Origin: an uncultured Marinicella sp.
GTDB taxonomy: Bacteria > Pseudomonadota > Gammaproteobacteria > Xanthomonadales > Marinicellaceae
Assembly: GCA_947502925.1 (NCBI GenBank)
Contig: CANNBS010000007.1
Coordinates: 104,511 to 168,510, forward strand
Direction of reading: 5' to 3'
Length of the DNA stretch: 64,000 bases
Part shown: positions 37,534 through 44,974 of the stretch, in pieces
Position numbering within the stretch: position 1 is the first letter of the stretch
How the letters are laid out: every line of letters starts with the position of its first letter
Notes under the pieces: model-generated
What the model was told of the DNA's origin: nothing
The model's input: only the letters and a program-made list of their open reading frames with translations
Databases searched by the model: none
Translations under genes and position numbers: made by a program

Positions 37534-38154
37534 TTATGTTTGGATTGTGCGAAACGTCAGATTAATCCGAGGTTCGGTGACTTTTACGGTGGGCGGTAAG
37601 CGGTGTTGCCAGTGCTGTTGGGTTTCGCCTTGCATAATGAGTAAACTGCCGTGAGCCAGTACAATGGCAACTTTTTCTTTGTTTTTCTTGTGTTTAAACA
37701 GAAAGCGGCGTTCAGCACCAAGGCTTACTGAAGCAATGGCCGCACCTTGTTTTAAATCCTTTTCGCCGTCGCTATGCCACGCCATGCCCTCAGATCCGTC
37801 GTGATATAAATTTAACAAACAGCTATTGTAGGAGGTTTGGCTGTTTTCTTCGATGGTTTCTTTTATCGACAATAGCGTCGGCGTCCAGACTTGGGCGATT
37901 TTTTCCACACCGGAATAACGGTAACGGAAATCACGCTCACCATGCCAGGCGACTTTGCGGGCGGTTTTAATGATTTTGCCACCGAATTGTGCCCGGTCAG
38001 CCTGCCAATCTATTTCATGCATTAATACGTTAAAATAGTAATCGGCCTGCGCCCGGTCGAAGACCACGCCGTAGTAATACACTTCGCCATCCTGCGGCAG
38101 CAGATTGGTCTGTGAATCATTCAGCTGCGCAAATAAATCGCCGGTGGTCATCAC
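37534..38154 (-). CDS. alkB: alpha-ketoglutarate-dependent DNA repair dioxygenase AlkB
   Basis: A 206-residue Fe(II)/2-oxoglutarate dioxygenase that removes alkyl groups from DNA bases. Visible active-site elements are AWHSDGEKDL (HxD), the distal His in QQHWQHRLPP, and the 2-oxoglutarate arginines in RINLTFR. Sequence FYHDGSEGM-like loop (LYHDGSEGMAWHSD) is that of the ALKBH2/AlkB type. It overlaps the upstream aminotransferase gene by four bases (ATGA) and is therefore probably translated from the same message. Confidence 0.92.
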   Translation of the reverse strand: MMTTGDLFAQLNDSQTNLLPQDGEVYYYGVVFDRAQADYYFNVLMHEIDWQADRAQFGGKIIKTARKVAWHGERDFRYRYSGVEKIAQVWTPTLLSIKETIEENSQTSYNSCLLNLYHDGSEGMAWHSDGEKDLKQGAAIASVSLGAERRFLFKHKKNKEKVAIVLAHGSLLIMQGETQQHWQHRLPPTVKVTEPRINLTFRTIQT

Positions 38155-39821
38155 ACGATGAACTGATTAAGGTGCTCAATTTCCGGTAAAGTCTGGGGCT
38201 GGCGAACCGGTAAGGATTTGGCTTCTAGCTTAAATTGTTCCGCCTGCTGTAAATATTGCGCAAACAGGGCTTTTCTGATTTCAGGGGATAAGGGCTGCGG
38301 TGTTTCATCCTGTTGATTAAAGGCTTCTTTTAAGGATAGCTTAGGGCAGTTATTATCATCCTTGATGTGTTCCCAGCAGGCTTGTTTTAAGCAGAATTTA
38401 TACCAGGGCAGGAAATCGGTGCCATTATCGGCGATAAATCGCACACAATCGATGATGTACTGAATATCCGCCTCATCCATCACGTAATGAAAGCTCACGC
38501 GGCACCAGCCGGGTTTAATGCCATGGTAACCTTGTTCAATCAGGGCGCGGTATTGTTCCGAGGTGGCCTCATCAATTCCCAACAGCTGATGACCGTAAGG
38601 ACCGGCGCAGGAACACCCCGCTCGGGACTGAATGCCGAATAAATCGTTGAGCAGCACCGTGACAAACTTCGGGTGCAGGTATTTTCCCGAAGCGGTTTTG
38701 ATATTAAATGACACTATGCCGACCCGGTTTTCAGGATTCTGATCGCCGAGTATTTCTATCCTTGGATGAGCTTGCCAGGCGCTAAAAGCCTGTTTTAGCC
38801 ATTGTTGTTCACGGGCATGAATTTGCGCCACACTGATTTGTTCTTTCACCGCAAAGCACAAGGCCGCCCGAAGGATTTGTAAAACCCCCGGTGTACCGGC
38901 TTTTTCCCGTTCCTCAATGTCATCGATAAAATCATGGTCATGCCGAGCCACATAACTCACGGTACCGCCACCTGAAACGGTTGGATTTAATTCCGGGTTG
39001 TAAATTTTCTTGTTGAAGACCAACACACCTGATGAACCCGGGCCACCTAAGAATTTATGCGGCGACATAAAAACCGCGTCATAATAGCCTTCAGCATCAT
39101 CAGTCGGGTGCATGTCAATCTCTACATACGGGGCGCTGGCGGCGTAGTCAAAAAAAGCCAGGCCATCATGTTGGTGCATCAGGCGCGCCAGATCCCGGGT
39201 ATGTGACATTAGGCCGGTAACATTGGAAGCCGCAGAAAAGGTGCCGATTTTCAGCCGGTCTTTATAAGCATCTTTTTGTAATAACTGTTCCAGTTGTTGC
39301 ATATCGGCGTGACCATTGTCATCCAGATCCAGCTCAACCACTTCACACAAACCATCACGCCAGGAAATTTCATTGGAATGATGCTCATACGGTCCCAAAA
39401 ACACCACCGGTGCCTGAGCTTTAATTTTATCCAGATCACAATCCGCCGAAGCCTCAATCTGTGCCCGCGTCGCAGGCGGTAAATACGTGCCTAAAATCTG
39501 CTGGAGCTTGGTGATGGCGCCGGTGGCCCCGGTACCGACACAAATAATCCGATCATCTTCATTGGCCCCCACAGCTTTTTTAATCTGTTGCTCGGCCTCT
39601 TCCAATAACTGCGTCATCGACCGCCCGGTCATATCATCTTCGGTATGTGTATTGGCGTAATTCCGCTGCAAGCGCATCAGATACTTTTCAATAAACAACA
39701 AAGTACGACCCGACGCGGTGTAATCGCAATAAGTCATCAAACGCTCACCAAACGGCGTACAAAATGGCGCATCAACACCAATAATGGCGTTGCGAAGAAA
39801 TTCAGGGGTGATATTTTTCAT
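38151..39821 (-). CDS. class V aminotransferase (cysteine desulfurase-like)
   Basis: The frame extends to 39875, but ATG 39821 (MKNITPEFLRNAIIGVD) is the likely start, giving 556 residues. PLP-binding Lys lies in FMSPHKFLGGPGSSGVLVF; other family segments are YCDYTASGRTL, GTGATGAITKLQQILG and RAGCSCAGPYGHQLL, with a Cys-rich SCAG loop near the usual catalytic-Cys position. It is longer than NifS/SufS (~400) because of a C-terminal extension (~150 residues). Such proteins are annotated only as aminotransferase class V. The substrate is unknown; alkB is coupled downstream. Confidence 0.82.
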   Translation of the reverse strand: MKNITPEFLRNAIIGVDAPFCTPFGERLMTYCDYTASGRTLLFIEKYLMRLQRNYANTHTEDDMTGRSMTQLLEEAEQQIKKAVGANEDDRIICVGTGATGAITKLQQILGTYLPPATRAQIEASADCDLDKIKAQAPVVFLGPYEHHSNEISWRDGLCEVVELDLDDNGHADMQQLEQLLQKDAYKDRLKIGTFSAASNVTGLMSHTRDLARLMHQHDGLAFFDYAASAPYVEIDMHPTDDAEGYYDAVFMSPHKFLGGPGSSGVLVFNKKIYNPELNPTVSGGGTVSYVARHDHDFIDDIEEREKAGTPGVLQILRAALCFAVKEQISVAQIHAREQQWLKQAFSAWQAHPRIEILGDQNPENRVGIVSFNIKTASGKYLHPKFVTVLLNDLFGIQSRAGCSCAGPYGHQLLGIDEATSEQYRALIEQGYHGIKPGWCRVSFHYVMDEADIQYIIDCVRFIADNGTDFLPWYKFCLKQACWEHIKDDNNCPKLSLKEAFNQQDETPQPLSPEIRKALFAQYLQQAEQFKLEAKSLPVRQPQTLPEIEHLNQFIV

Positions 39822-40173
39822 TGTTACAGAATAGCTCAGATACGCAGTAATCAAACTGCATTTTAGAGAGGCCAATCGCTAAATGCAATGACCTTTGATT
39901 TGTTTACTCAAGACTTCGGATAACGCCAGGGTATTGCTCGACCAAACTAGTCTCTTTATCCACCCTAGCAGATAATCGAGCAGTGTAACTTTGTCAAAAG
40001 AAGGCAAAGTTAAGTGACCAGGACGCAGAGGAGTACTGCTTAGCAGCACGATTCGCCGAGCCGGTTAGGCCAGGTAATTGAAGTCCCTAGAACACACCTT
40101 TGTTAATATCTAGTCATGAACAGAATTTTCACAGTCACAGTCTATAATAATTTAAAAATTTTAGGAGTTTATG
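39822..40173. other. gene-free stretch with two small inverted repeats
   Basis: No credible gene. Two short inverted repeats can be seen: TGCTCGA (39935) with TCGAGCA (39976), and AACTTTG (39987) with CAAAGTT (40005). Neither has a T run, so termination is not supported. A ribosome site AGGAG at 40163-40167 belongs to the MipA gene. Confidence 0.4.
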
Positions 40174-40998
40174 ATGTCTAAATTTATAAGTTATCTTACT
40201 GTGTTTTTATTAATGGCTTTTTTTAGTCAAATGGCTTATTCACAAGATACCCGGGACGTTATGGTTCCTCTCCCATCAATTAATGACTTTACCGACGGTG
40301 ATGGCTGGGGCTTTGGTTTGGGTTTAGGTGTTGAATATGAGACCGCTTATGAAGGCTCTGACGAGTTTGAATTTGAACCGGATTTGGCCGGTGGAATCCA
40401 ATGGCGTTCCGGCAACAACATGTTTTTCTTTGCCGGTGAAGCGTTGGGGTGGCGAGGTCTAAGAAATGAAACCTGGTTATTGCAAGCCACATTGGCATTT
40501 GAAGAGGGCCGTGAAGAAAGTGACTCAGATGACGGTCGTTTAGCCGGTTTGGGCGATACAGATGAAAGCACAGAAGTGGTTTTTGAAGTTCGAAAATCGC
40601 TGACTTCAGATTGGCGTTATTGGTTGGATGGCCGGTTACTGGCCGGAGACGAAGGCAACTTCTTACTTCTCGGCGGTGGTTATCGGTTTGGCAATCAAAT
40701 GGATGGAAGTGGTTCTGAAATTGGCGTCGGTGTTACCTTTCATGATGATGATTATGCTAACCGGGATTTTGGCATAACTGCTGAACAATCAGCGGCTTCC
40801 GGCCTGGCTGAAACAAATTTGGATGGTGGATACCGATCCATCGGCTTAAATTATATTTACAGACACTATGTGACTAAAAACTGGCAATTTTTTGGTGAAG
40901 CGGTGTATGAACATTATGGCAGTGACATCAAAAAAAGCCCGATAGTTCGCAGTGACTACGAAGCTGAAGTCGGCATCGGCTTTATCTACATCTTTTAA
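40174..40998 (+). CDS. MipA/OmpV-family outer membrane protein
   Basis: Two ATG codons lie in tandem (40171, 40174); the second is six bases from AGGAG. The 274-residue product has a signal peptide ending QMAYS and then an acidic, aromatic-rich beta-barrel sequence with typical MipA segments: FGLGLGVEYETAYEGSDEFEFEP, WRGLRNETWLLQA, YRSIGLNYIYRHYVTKNWQF and a terminal aromatic residue (GIGFIYIF). MipA/OmpV proteins serve as scaffolds or porins of the outer membrane; the role here is not known. Confidence 0.85.
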   Translation: MSKFISYLTVFLLMAFFSQMAYSQDTRDVMVPLPSINDFTDGDGWGFGLGLGVEYETAYEGSDEFEFEPDLAGGIQWRSGNNMFFFAGEALGWRGLRNETWLLQATLAFEEGREESDSDDGRLAGLGDTDESTEVVFEVRKSLTSDWRYWLDGRLLAGDEGNFLLLGGGYRFGNQMDGSGSEIGVGVTFHDDDYANRDFGITAEQSAASGLAETNLDGGYRSIGLNYIYRHYVTKNWQFFGEAVYEHYGSDIKKSPIVRSDYEAEVGIGFIYIF

Positions 40999-41020
40999 AT
41001 AGTTTTTTGGCTCGATATGG

Positions 41021-41106
41021 CTCGTTCCCATGCGTTGCGTGGGAACGTGTCTGGGATATTGAACTAGATAGACACAGGTGTTCCCACGGTGGCGCATGGG
41101 AACAAG
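41021..41106. repeat. 86-base dispersed palindromic repeat
   Basis: Arms CTCGTTCCCATGCG (41021) and CGCATGGGAACAAG (41093) are inverted copies; inside are further inverted parts CGTGGGAAC/GTTCCCACG and GTGTCT/AGACAC. The whole folds as one hairpin. GTTCCCATGCG...TGGGAAC motifs are familiar as dispersed intergenic repeats in gammaproteobacteria. Located just after mipA; it has no T run and no coding potential. Confidence 0.65.
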
Positions 41107-41204
41107 AAAAACTGTAAAATGTTCTACTAAAAGATAAATATATTCAGTTTCCTTTAGTGTGAAATAGGTTTAAAACATAAACGAAATGGGTTGAGGAGAA
41201 ATGA

Positions 41205-41612
41205 ATGACTGATTATAAGGGTTCATGCCTGTGTGGCAGAGTCAGATTTGAGGTGGCTGGGCGTTTTGACAGTTTTTACCTGTGCCATTGCCAGTATTGC
41301 CAGAAAGACACGGGATCTGCCCATGCGGCCAATTTATTCTCTCAGGCTGCCCGATTAACCTGGTTGAGCGGTGCAGAAGCCGTGACCTCCTTCACGCTTC
41401 CGGGCACCCGCCACCAAAAAAGTTTTTGTCAAACCTGTGGCTCTGCCTTGCCGAACGACCAGGGCACTGATGGTCTCGTCGTTCCCGCCGGCTGCTTAGA
41501 CACCGACATCTCGCTGCAACTGTTACCAACAGCGCACATTTTTACCGCCAGTAACGCAAGCTGGGATAAACAGCTCGATCAAGCACCGAAATTCAAACGA
41601 TTGCCGGAGTAA
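41205..41612 (+). CDS. GFA-family zinc protein
   Basis: A 135-residue protein of the glutathione-dependent formaldehyde-activating (Gfa/CENP-V) fold. The zinc ligands are visible: GSCLCGRVRFEV, HCQYCQKDTGSAHAANLF and SFCQTCGSALPN. Most GFA proteins are of unknown substrate. TGAGGAG provides a ribosome site just upstream. It sits alone at the left edge of the accessory region; no attC-like site follows it directly. Confidence 0.88.
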   Translation: MTDYKGSCLCGRVRFEVAGRFDSFYLCHCQYCQKDTGSAHAANLFSQAARLTWLSGAEAVTSFTLPGTRHQKSFCQTCGSALPNDQGTDGLVVPAGCLDTDISLQLLPTAHIFTASNASWDKQLDQAPKFKRLPE

Positions 41613-41683
41613 AGTGAGCGGCTGTCACGCGTCTATTAAGCCTGTGTTGCTGTGTAACATTGATGCCTCAAAATATCTGAAAT

Positions 41684-41758
41684 GCGTTTTTATCCGGCTA
41701 TCTCGATGCTTATAGCACATTAATGCAATTTAATCTCGAATAGGCCGAATAAAAACGC
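41684..41758. repeat. 75-base inverted repeat in gene-free region
   Basis: GCGTTTTTATCCGGC (41684-41698) and GCCGAATAAAAACGC (41744-41758) are inverted copies with one mismatch. A smaller inverted pair, CTTTTTAA (41781) and TTAAAAAG (41811), follows. The stretch 41613-42148 otherwise contains only a short, unconvincing open frame. Confidence 0.5.
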
Positions 41759-42148
41759 AAAAACCGAACGAAAACAAGCACTTTTTAATCCTATAAGGTG
41801 CTAAAAGTACTTAAAAAGCTAAAATTAACCCAAAATAAAGATTACAATGCATGTTTAATAAATTGTTAACCGAGTCAGCCTTTGGTTTTGGTTGTTGGTT
41901 TGGTTTTTGAGTGGAGGGGAGTTTGTTCCATTTTTCGGCTCTTCTGATTGTAGGTTTTCTTGCTGTGTGGCACGCCAAAGTTTTTGTTCCGCAGCTAGTC
42001 GAGAAGTCACGAGTACAGAAGTCGAGTCGTATTAAAGGTGGTTTCATTTACCAAAATTGGTTAAGGTACGGGCAGTTTACAGTTTTTAATCGTTAGCTTC
42101 GGTGAATTTCACGGCTAACCAGTTTTCTGGGTGGTTCACGGGTTCCCC

Positions 42149-42261
42149 GGCTAACAAGGGCATGCACCGGATGTTGAACAGTTGCCACCTTTTGCACGTG
42201 GACAAGCCACTTTACGCAAAAGCTGGCAACTGTTCAACACGCGGTGATGCATGCGTTAGTT
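42149..42261 (+). repeat. attC-like recombination site 1
   Basis: Left end GGCTAACAAGGGCATGCACC and right end GGTGATGCATGCGTTAGTT have the attC layout (inverse core ...TAAC at the left, GCGTTA at the right). Between them a 16-base perfect inverted pair, TGTTGAACAGTTGCCA and TGGCAACTGTTCAACA, extends to CTTTTGC/GCAAAAG around a ~20-base loop. The right core GTTAGTT differs from GTTRRRY at one base. The fold, 113-base length and place 14 bases before a coding start support an integron cassette junction. Confidence 0.7.
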
Positions 42262-42274
42262 TTCTGGAGCATCG

Positions 42275-42964
42275 ATGAAGTTTCAATTAGAAAAGTTTAA
42301 TCGAAATGTCAGTAAAGAAGAGCTTTTAGATGATCTAAGGGCAAGCTATGAAGTTCTATCAAAAAATAGTGAAACTTTGAACTACAGGTCTTATAGCGAG
42401 GTTGGCAAGTATTCATCAAGCACAATGGCTACTCGCTTTGGATCATGGAATTCAGCTCTAAAAGAAACTGGCTTAGACATTAACGAAGAAAAGGATGTTC
42501 CTGACCGCGATCTATTCTCTAACCTAGAAAATGTTTGGATAGCTCTAGGTCGGCAGCCGGTAACTAGGGACTTAGTTAAGCCACTATCAAAATATACGGA
42601 GCATATTTATAGGGAACGCTTTGGCGGCTATCGTCAAGCTTTAGAGGCATTTGTAAATTATATAAATGAAGGCTCATCTCCAGAACAACAAGAAGAAGCA
42701 TTGCAACTTCATGAAAGCAAAGCAGCAAAGCCCAAGAAAAGAAGAACCAACCGCAACATATCTGACCGTATGCGATTTAGGATTTTGTCTCGAGATGGAT
42801 TTACTTGTCAATCTTGTGGTGCAAGCCCAATTAAAGAACGGGGTGTCGAACTGCACGTCGATCACATTTTACCCTGGTCTAAAGGGGGAGAGACCGTCGA
42901 AGAAAACTTACAATCAAAATGCAAGCAGTGTAATTTAGGCAAGGGCAATGCATTCGACCAATAA
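42275..42964 (+). CDS. HNH endonuclease with N-terminal HNH-associated repeats
   Basis: A 229-residue protein. Residues ~30-125 contain repeats of the homing-endonuclease-associated type (YSEVGKYSSSTMATRFGSWN and ERFGGYRQALEAF). A basic linker (KAAKPKKRRTNRN) leads to a complete HNH domain: CQSC (178-181), HVDHILPWSKGG (194-205), ENLQ and CKQC (216-219). It starts 14 bases after an attC-like site, and ACCTAAC, a perfect attC left core, follows its stop by two bases; so this is probably a gene cassette. Target and role (defence, mobility or neither) unknown. Confidence 0.85.
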   Translation: MKFQLEKFNRNVSKEELLDDLRASYEVLSKNSETLNYRSYSEVGKYSSSTMATRFGSWNSALKETGLDINEEKDVPDRDLFSNLENVWIALGRQPVTRDLVKPLSKYTEHIYRERFGGYRQALEAFVNYINEGSSPEQQEEALQLHESKAAKPKKRRTNRNISDRMRFRILSRDGFTCQSCGASPIKERGVELHVDHILPWSKGGETVEENLQSKCKQCNLGKGNAFDQ

Positions 42965-42966
42965 AA

Positions 42967-42987
42967 ACCTAACAAATTGCGCAAGCG
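42967..42987 (+). repeat. left half of an attC-like site
   Basis: ACCTAAC fits the RYYYAAC consensus exactly and is followed by AAATTGCGCAAGCG, as at the left end of attC sites. No matching GTTRRRY right core occurs before the next gene at 43019, so the site appears truncated. Confidence 0.45.
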
Positions 42988-43018
42988 TCTCCGGTAACGA
43001 GTCACATAAATTTAAACT

Positions 43019-43528
43019 ATGAAAGAAGTTGAGCGAATTTTACGAGTTGACCATGCGGGCGAGTATGGTGCGATTCAAATTTATAAAATGCAGCTCTTCG
43101 TTTCGAAAATTTTTTACAAAGACATAACATCTACTCTTGAAGAAATGCTCGAACATGAGAAAGAACATTTCAGCATCTTCGATACCATCCTTAAAAAAAG
43201 AAATATTAGACATTGCTACGCATTACCGTTTTGGTCTTTGGGCGGTGCAGCGCTTGGTTTAATCACGGCTCTTTTAGGCCGCAATGCAATTTGGGTTTGC
43301 ACAAATTCAATTGAATCTACAGTCTTACACCACCTCGTCTGGCAACTCGACTTTCTTGAAAAAAATGATTCCGAAGTACATGATGCTGTTTTAAGTATTA
43401 AAGCTGACGAAGAAGCTCATCAGGAATTTGGGCAAAACCATGGAACGGACTCACTCATATATAAACCAATATTCTGGGTTGTTCGCAAATCAACGGAACT
43501 GGCAATATGGCTAAGTACAAAGCTTTAA
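43019..43528 (+). CDS. Coq7-like ferritin-fold diiron protein
   Basis: A 169-residue relative of demethoxyubiquinone hydroxylase (Coq7). Iron-ligand motifs are in place: Glu15 in DHAGEYGAIQ, EHEKEH (Glu47, His50), Glu99 in NSIEST and DEEAH (Glu131, His134). A hydrophobic stretch at ~72-88 (WSLGGAALGLITALLG) is as in the membrane-associated Coq7. The protein is shorter than bacterial Coq7 proteins I recall. It lies between a half attC and a complete attC-like site, so it is probably cassette-borne. Hydroxylation of a quinone precursor is inferred only. Confidence 0.8.
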   Translation: MKEVERILRVDHAGEYGAIQIYKMQLFVSKIFYKDITSTLEEMLEHEKEHFSIFDTILKKRNIRHCYALPFWSLGGAALGLITALLGRNAIWVCTNSIESTVLHHLVWQLDFLEKNDSEVHDAVLSIKADEEAHQEFGQNHGTDSLIYKPIFWVVRKSTELAIWLSTKL

Positions 43529-43535
43529 GCTATGT

Positions 43536-43607
43536 ATGTAACAAGTCTATCACCGTTTAACTTTGACTGTGTGCGCATATCTCGCATCCGCTATAGAAGC
43601 GTTATGT
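43536..43607 (+). repeat. attC-like recombination site 2
   Basis: ATGTAACAAGTCTATCACCG at the left and CCGCTATAGAAGCGTTATGT at the right resemble the attC ends (TAACAA...AAGCGTTA). The arms pair through TCTAT/ATAGA and CCG parts. The core GTTATGT differs from GTTRRRY at one base. Length ~72 bases. It follows the Coq7-like stop by seven bases, and the stop codon of the minus-strand toxin gene falls within its right core. Confidence 0.6.
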
Positions 43608-43898
43608 CTTTCGCTTAACATCACGATAAAAATTTTCACGTGAACCGAGAGCCATAAGTTCAAGAACAAGTGAGCCTTCGTTAAAACTGTAACCCAGGAG
43701 GGTTAATTGTTTGTTCATATTGAACTTATAAACACGCAAGAAGGCCAAATCACCTTTCTTTTGTTCACCGATTTTGGGGTTCTTAATCAGTGATCTGACG
43801 GCTAAATCAAGGTCTTTTTTCTGGTTGGGTTTGAGTTTTTTAACCGCTTTCTTGAAGGTAGGTGTTTGTAAGACTTGCGTGGCTTTAGTCAAAGTCAT
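43602..43898 (-). CDS. RelE/ParE-type toxin
   Basis: Starting at ATG 43898 (inside the end of the antitoxin gene, 14 bases overlapping, GAG ribosome site upstream) the product is 98 residues: basic N-terminus (TFKKAVKKLKPNQKKDLD), a Gly/Leu beta region (KGDLAFLRVYKF, LTLLGYSF) and a terminal helix ENFYRDVKR. This is the plan of the RelE/ParE superfamily, whose members cut mRNA at the ribosome or poison gyrase. The open frame extends upstream to 43955, but that would add unlikely sequence. Pairing with the ParD-like gene supports the call. Confidence 0.7.
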   Translation of the reverse strand: MTLTKATQVLQTPTFKKAVKKLKPNQKKDLDLAVRSLIKNPKIGEQKKGDLAFLRVYKFNMNKQLTLLGYSFNEGSLVLELMALGSRENFYRDVKRKT

Positions 43899-44106
43899 AC
43901 GTCTCAAGTTTGCCGGCGTCGCGTTCGGCCTGAGCAATAATGGCTTGTTTAACAAATTCGTAGGGTAAATCGGGATTGTCTTCCATGATTTGGCCTATTT
44001 TTGCCCAATGCTCAATTTGCTTGGGTGTGCTGCGATTAAGGGCTTTACCCATGATGGCGGCTTGTTCAATCAGTTCCTGATCTAAGCGAATACTGTTGCT
44101 GGACAT
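43885..44106 (-). CDS. ParD-like antitoxin
   Basis: A 73-residue protein (MSSNSIRLDQELIEQAAIMG...) with a short N-terminal strand for ribbon-helix-helix DNA binding and the segment ALNRSTPKQIEHWAKIGQIM, which I know from ParD-like antitoxins (the PF11903 type). It precedes and overlaps the toxin gene. A palindrome just upstream of the start could be its own operator, giving the usual autorepression. Confidence 0.75.
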   Translation of the reverse strand: MSSNSIRLDQELIEQAAIMGKALNRSTPKQIEHWAKIGQIMEDNPDLPYEFVKQAIIAQAERDAGKLETYDFD

Positions 44107-44110
44107 AATG

Positions 44111-44136
44111 AATTAGATGTTTAAAACATCACTAAT
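44111..44136 (-). promoter_or_regulatory. palindrome upstream of the antitoxin gene, probable operator
   Basis: AATTAGATGTTT and AAACATCACTAATT form an imperfect inverted repeat centred on TA, five bases upstream of the antitoxin ATG on the minus strand. Position and symmetry fit autoregulation by an RHH antitoxin; binding is inferred. Confidence 0.5.
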
Positions 44137-44200
44137 TGTAGCAAAACGCATCATATGTAGCAAGATGCAGCAACTTAATGCGTGGATGTTAAACAGCCAA

Positions 44201-44263
44201 GTAGGATTGGCTTCGCCCATCACAATGTTTCCATTAGTAATTGATTGGCGAAGCCCATCCTAC
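44201..44263. repeat. inverted pair of GTAGGAT-type repeats
   Basis: GTAGGATTGGCTTCGCCCAT (44201) and ATTGGCGAAGCCCATCCTAC (ending 44263) are inverted 21-base copies with two mismatches and a 21-base loop. Related single copies with GGGCGGAGCCC lie at 44945. The rest of the 44107-44423 gap has no gene. Confidence 0.7.
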
Positions 44264-44423
44264 AATACTACAGAGAGGCCGAATTTTCTTTGCTGATATA
44301 GAATAATCGAGGACATGCTTTAAATTAGTTTATTCAGTGAGATAAATTTGTAACAATATTCAGATAGTGTGTATGAATTTGACTATAATGGAGTAACTGT
44401 CCCTGCTTATTTTTTAGGTTAAA

Positions 44424-44924
44424 ATGATTGTTAAAAAAGCTGCTAGGTTCACTGTGCGTCACTTAAAATTTTTGTTAGTTTTGATTGTTTTCGGGTGTAG
44501 CCCATTACCTCAAGGAAGCGGTCCAAGTCCAAATCAAATATTGGTAGTATCTGCTGAGTCCTATCAATCTGAAAAAATTATCCAAACTATTAGCGCTGCT
44601 AAGTTAGGATTGGATGATGGTTTTGATAAATCAAGTGAAGTCATTGAAATTGGTGATAGTAAACATCCTCGTTATCCACAATATGAAATTGCTTATTGGT
44701 ATCCTTATAACGATTCAAAATTTTACGGTGTGGCAATTGTCAAATGGGCAAAGGAAAGTAGACTTTCTCATAAATACTTTATAGATATATATTCAGAAGA
44801 TAAAAAATGTGGTCTTTGTGAAGGGGTAACCAGAGCTTTAAAAGAAGCTGGAATAGTCTATTATTCAGCTTGTGAACAAAACCCAAGAAAATCTAATCAT
44901 GAGGAAGCCAGGTGTCAAAACTAA
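44424..44924 (+). CDS. hypothetical lipoprotein
   Basis: A 166-residue product: basic start, hydrophobic stretch and lipobox-like VFGC (Cys ~25), pointing to lipidation and envelope location. The mature part has four more Cys, two of them in KKCGLCEG. It is more AT rich than the core genes and is flanked on both sides by GTAGGAT-type repeats. I recognise no family. Possibly recently acquired. Confidence 0.5.
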   Translation: MIVKKAARFTVRHLKFLLVLIVFGCSPLPQGSGPSPNQILVVSAESYQSEKIIQTISAAKLGLDDGFDKSSEVIEIGDSKHPRYPQYEIAYWYPYNDSKFYGVAIVKWAKESRLSHKYFIDIYSEDKKCGLCEGVTRALKEAGIVYYSACEQNPRKSNHEEARCQN

Positions 44925-44944
44925 CTATATTACCATTCATTTTT

Positions 44945-44965
44945 GATGGGCGGAGCCCATCCTAC
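44945..44965. repeat. single GTAGGAT-type repeat
   Basis: GATGGGCGGAGCCCATCCTA followed by C matches most positions of the right arm at 44243-44263 and is itself palindromic in the middle. It lies 20 bases after the lipoprotein stop and just beyond the metF stop. Confidence 0.6.
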
Positions 44966-44974
44966 TTCAATGCT

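Noticed and set aside
41911..42096. 61-codon frame from a GTG in the gap before attC-like site 1
   Set aside because: It has a hydrophobic start and ends in CGTTAG, so a small cassette protein is conceivable, but there is no family match or good ribosome site and no complete attC follows it.
44141..44198. Possible third attC-like site ending in GTTAAAC
   Set aside because: GTTAAAC fits GTTRRRY, but no matching left core or convincing dyad symmetry accompanies it.
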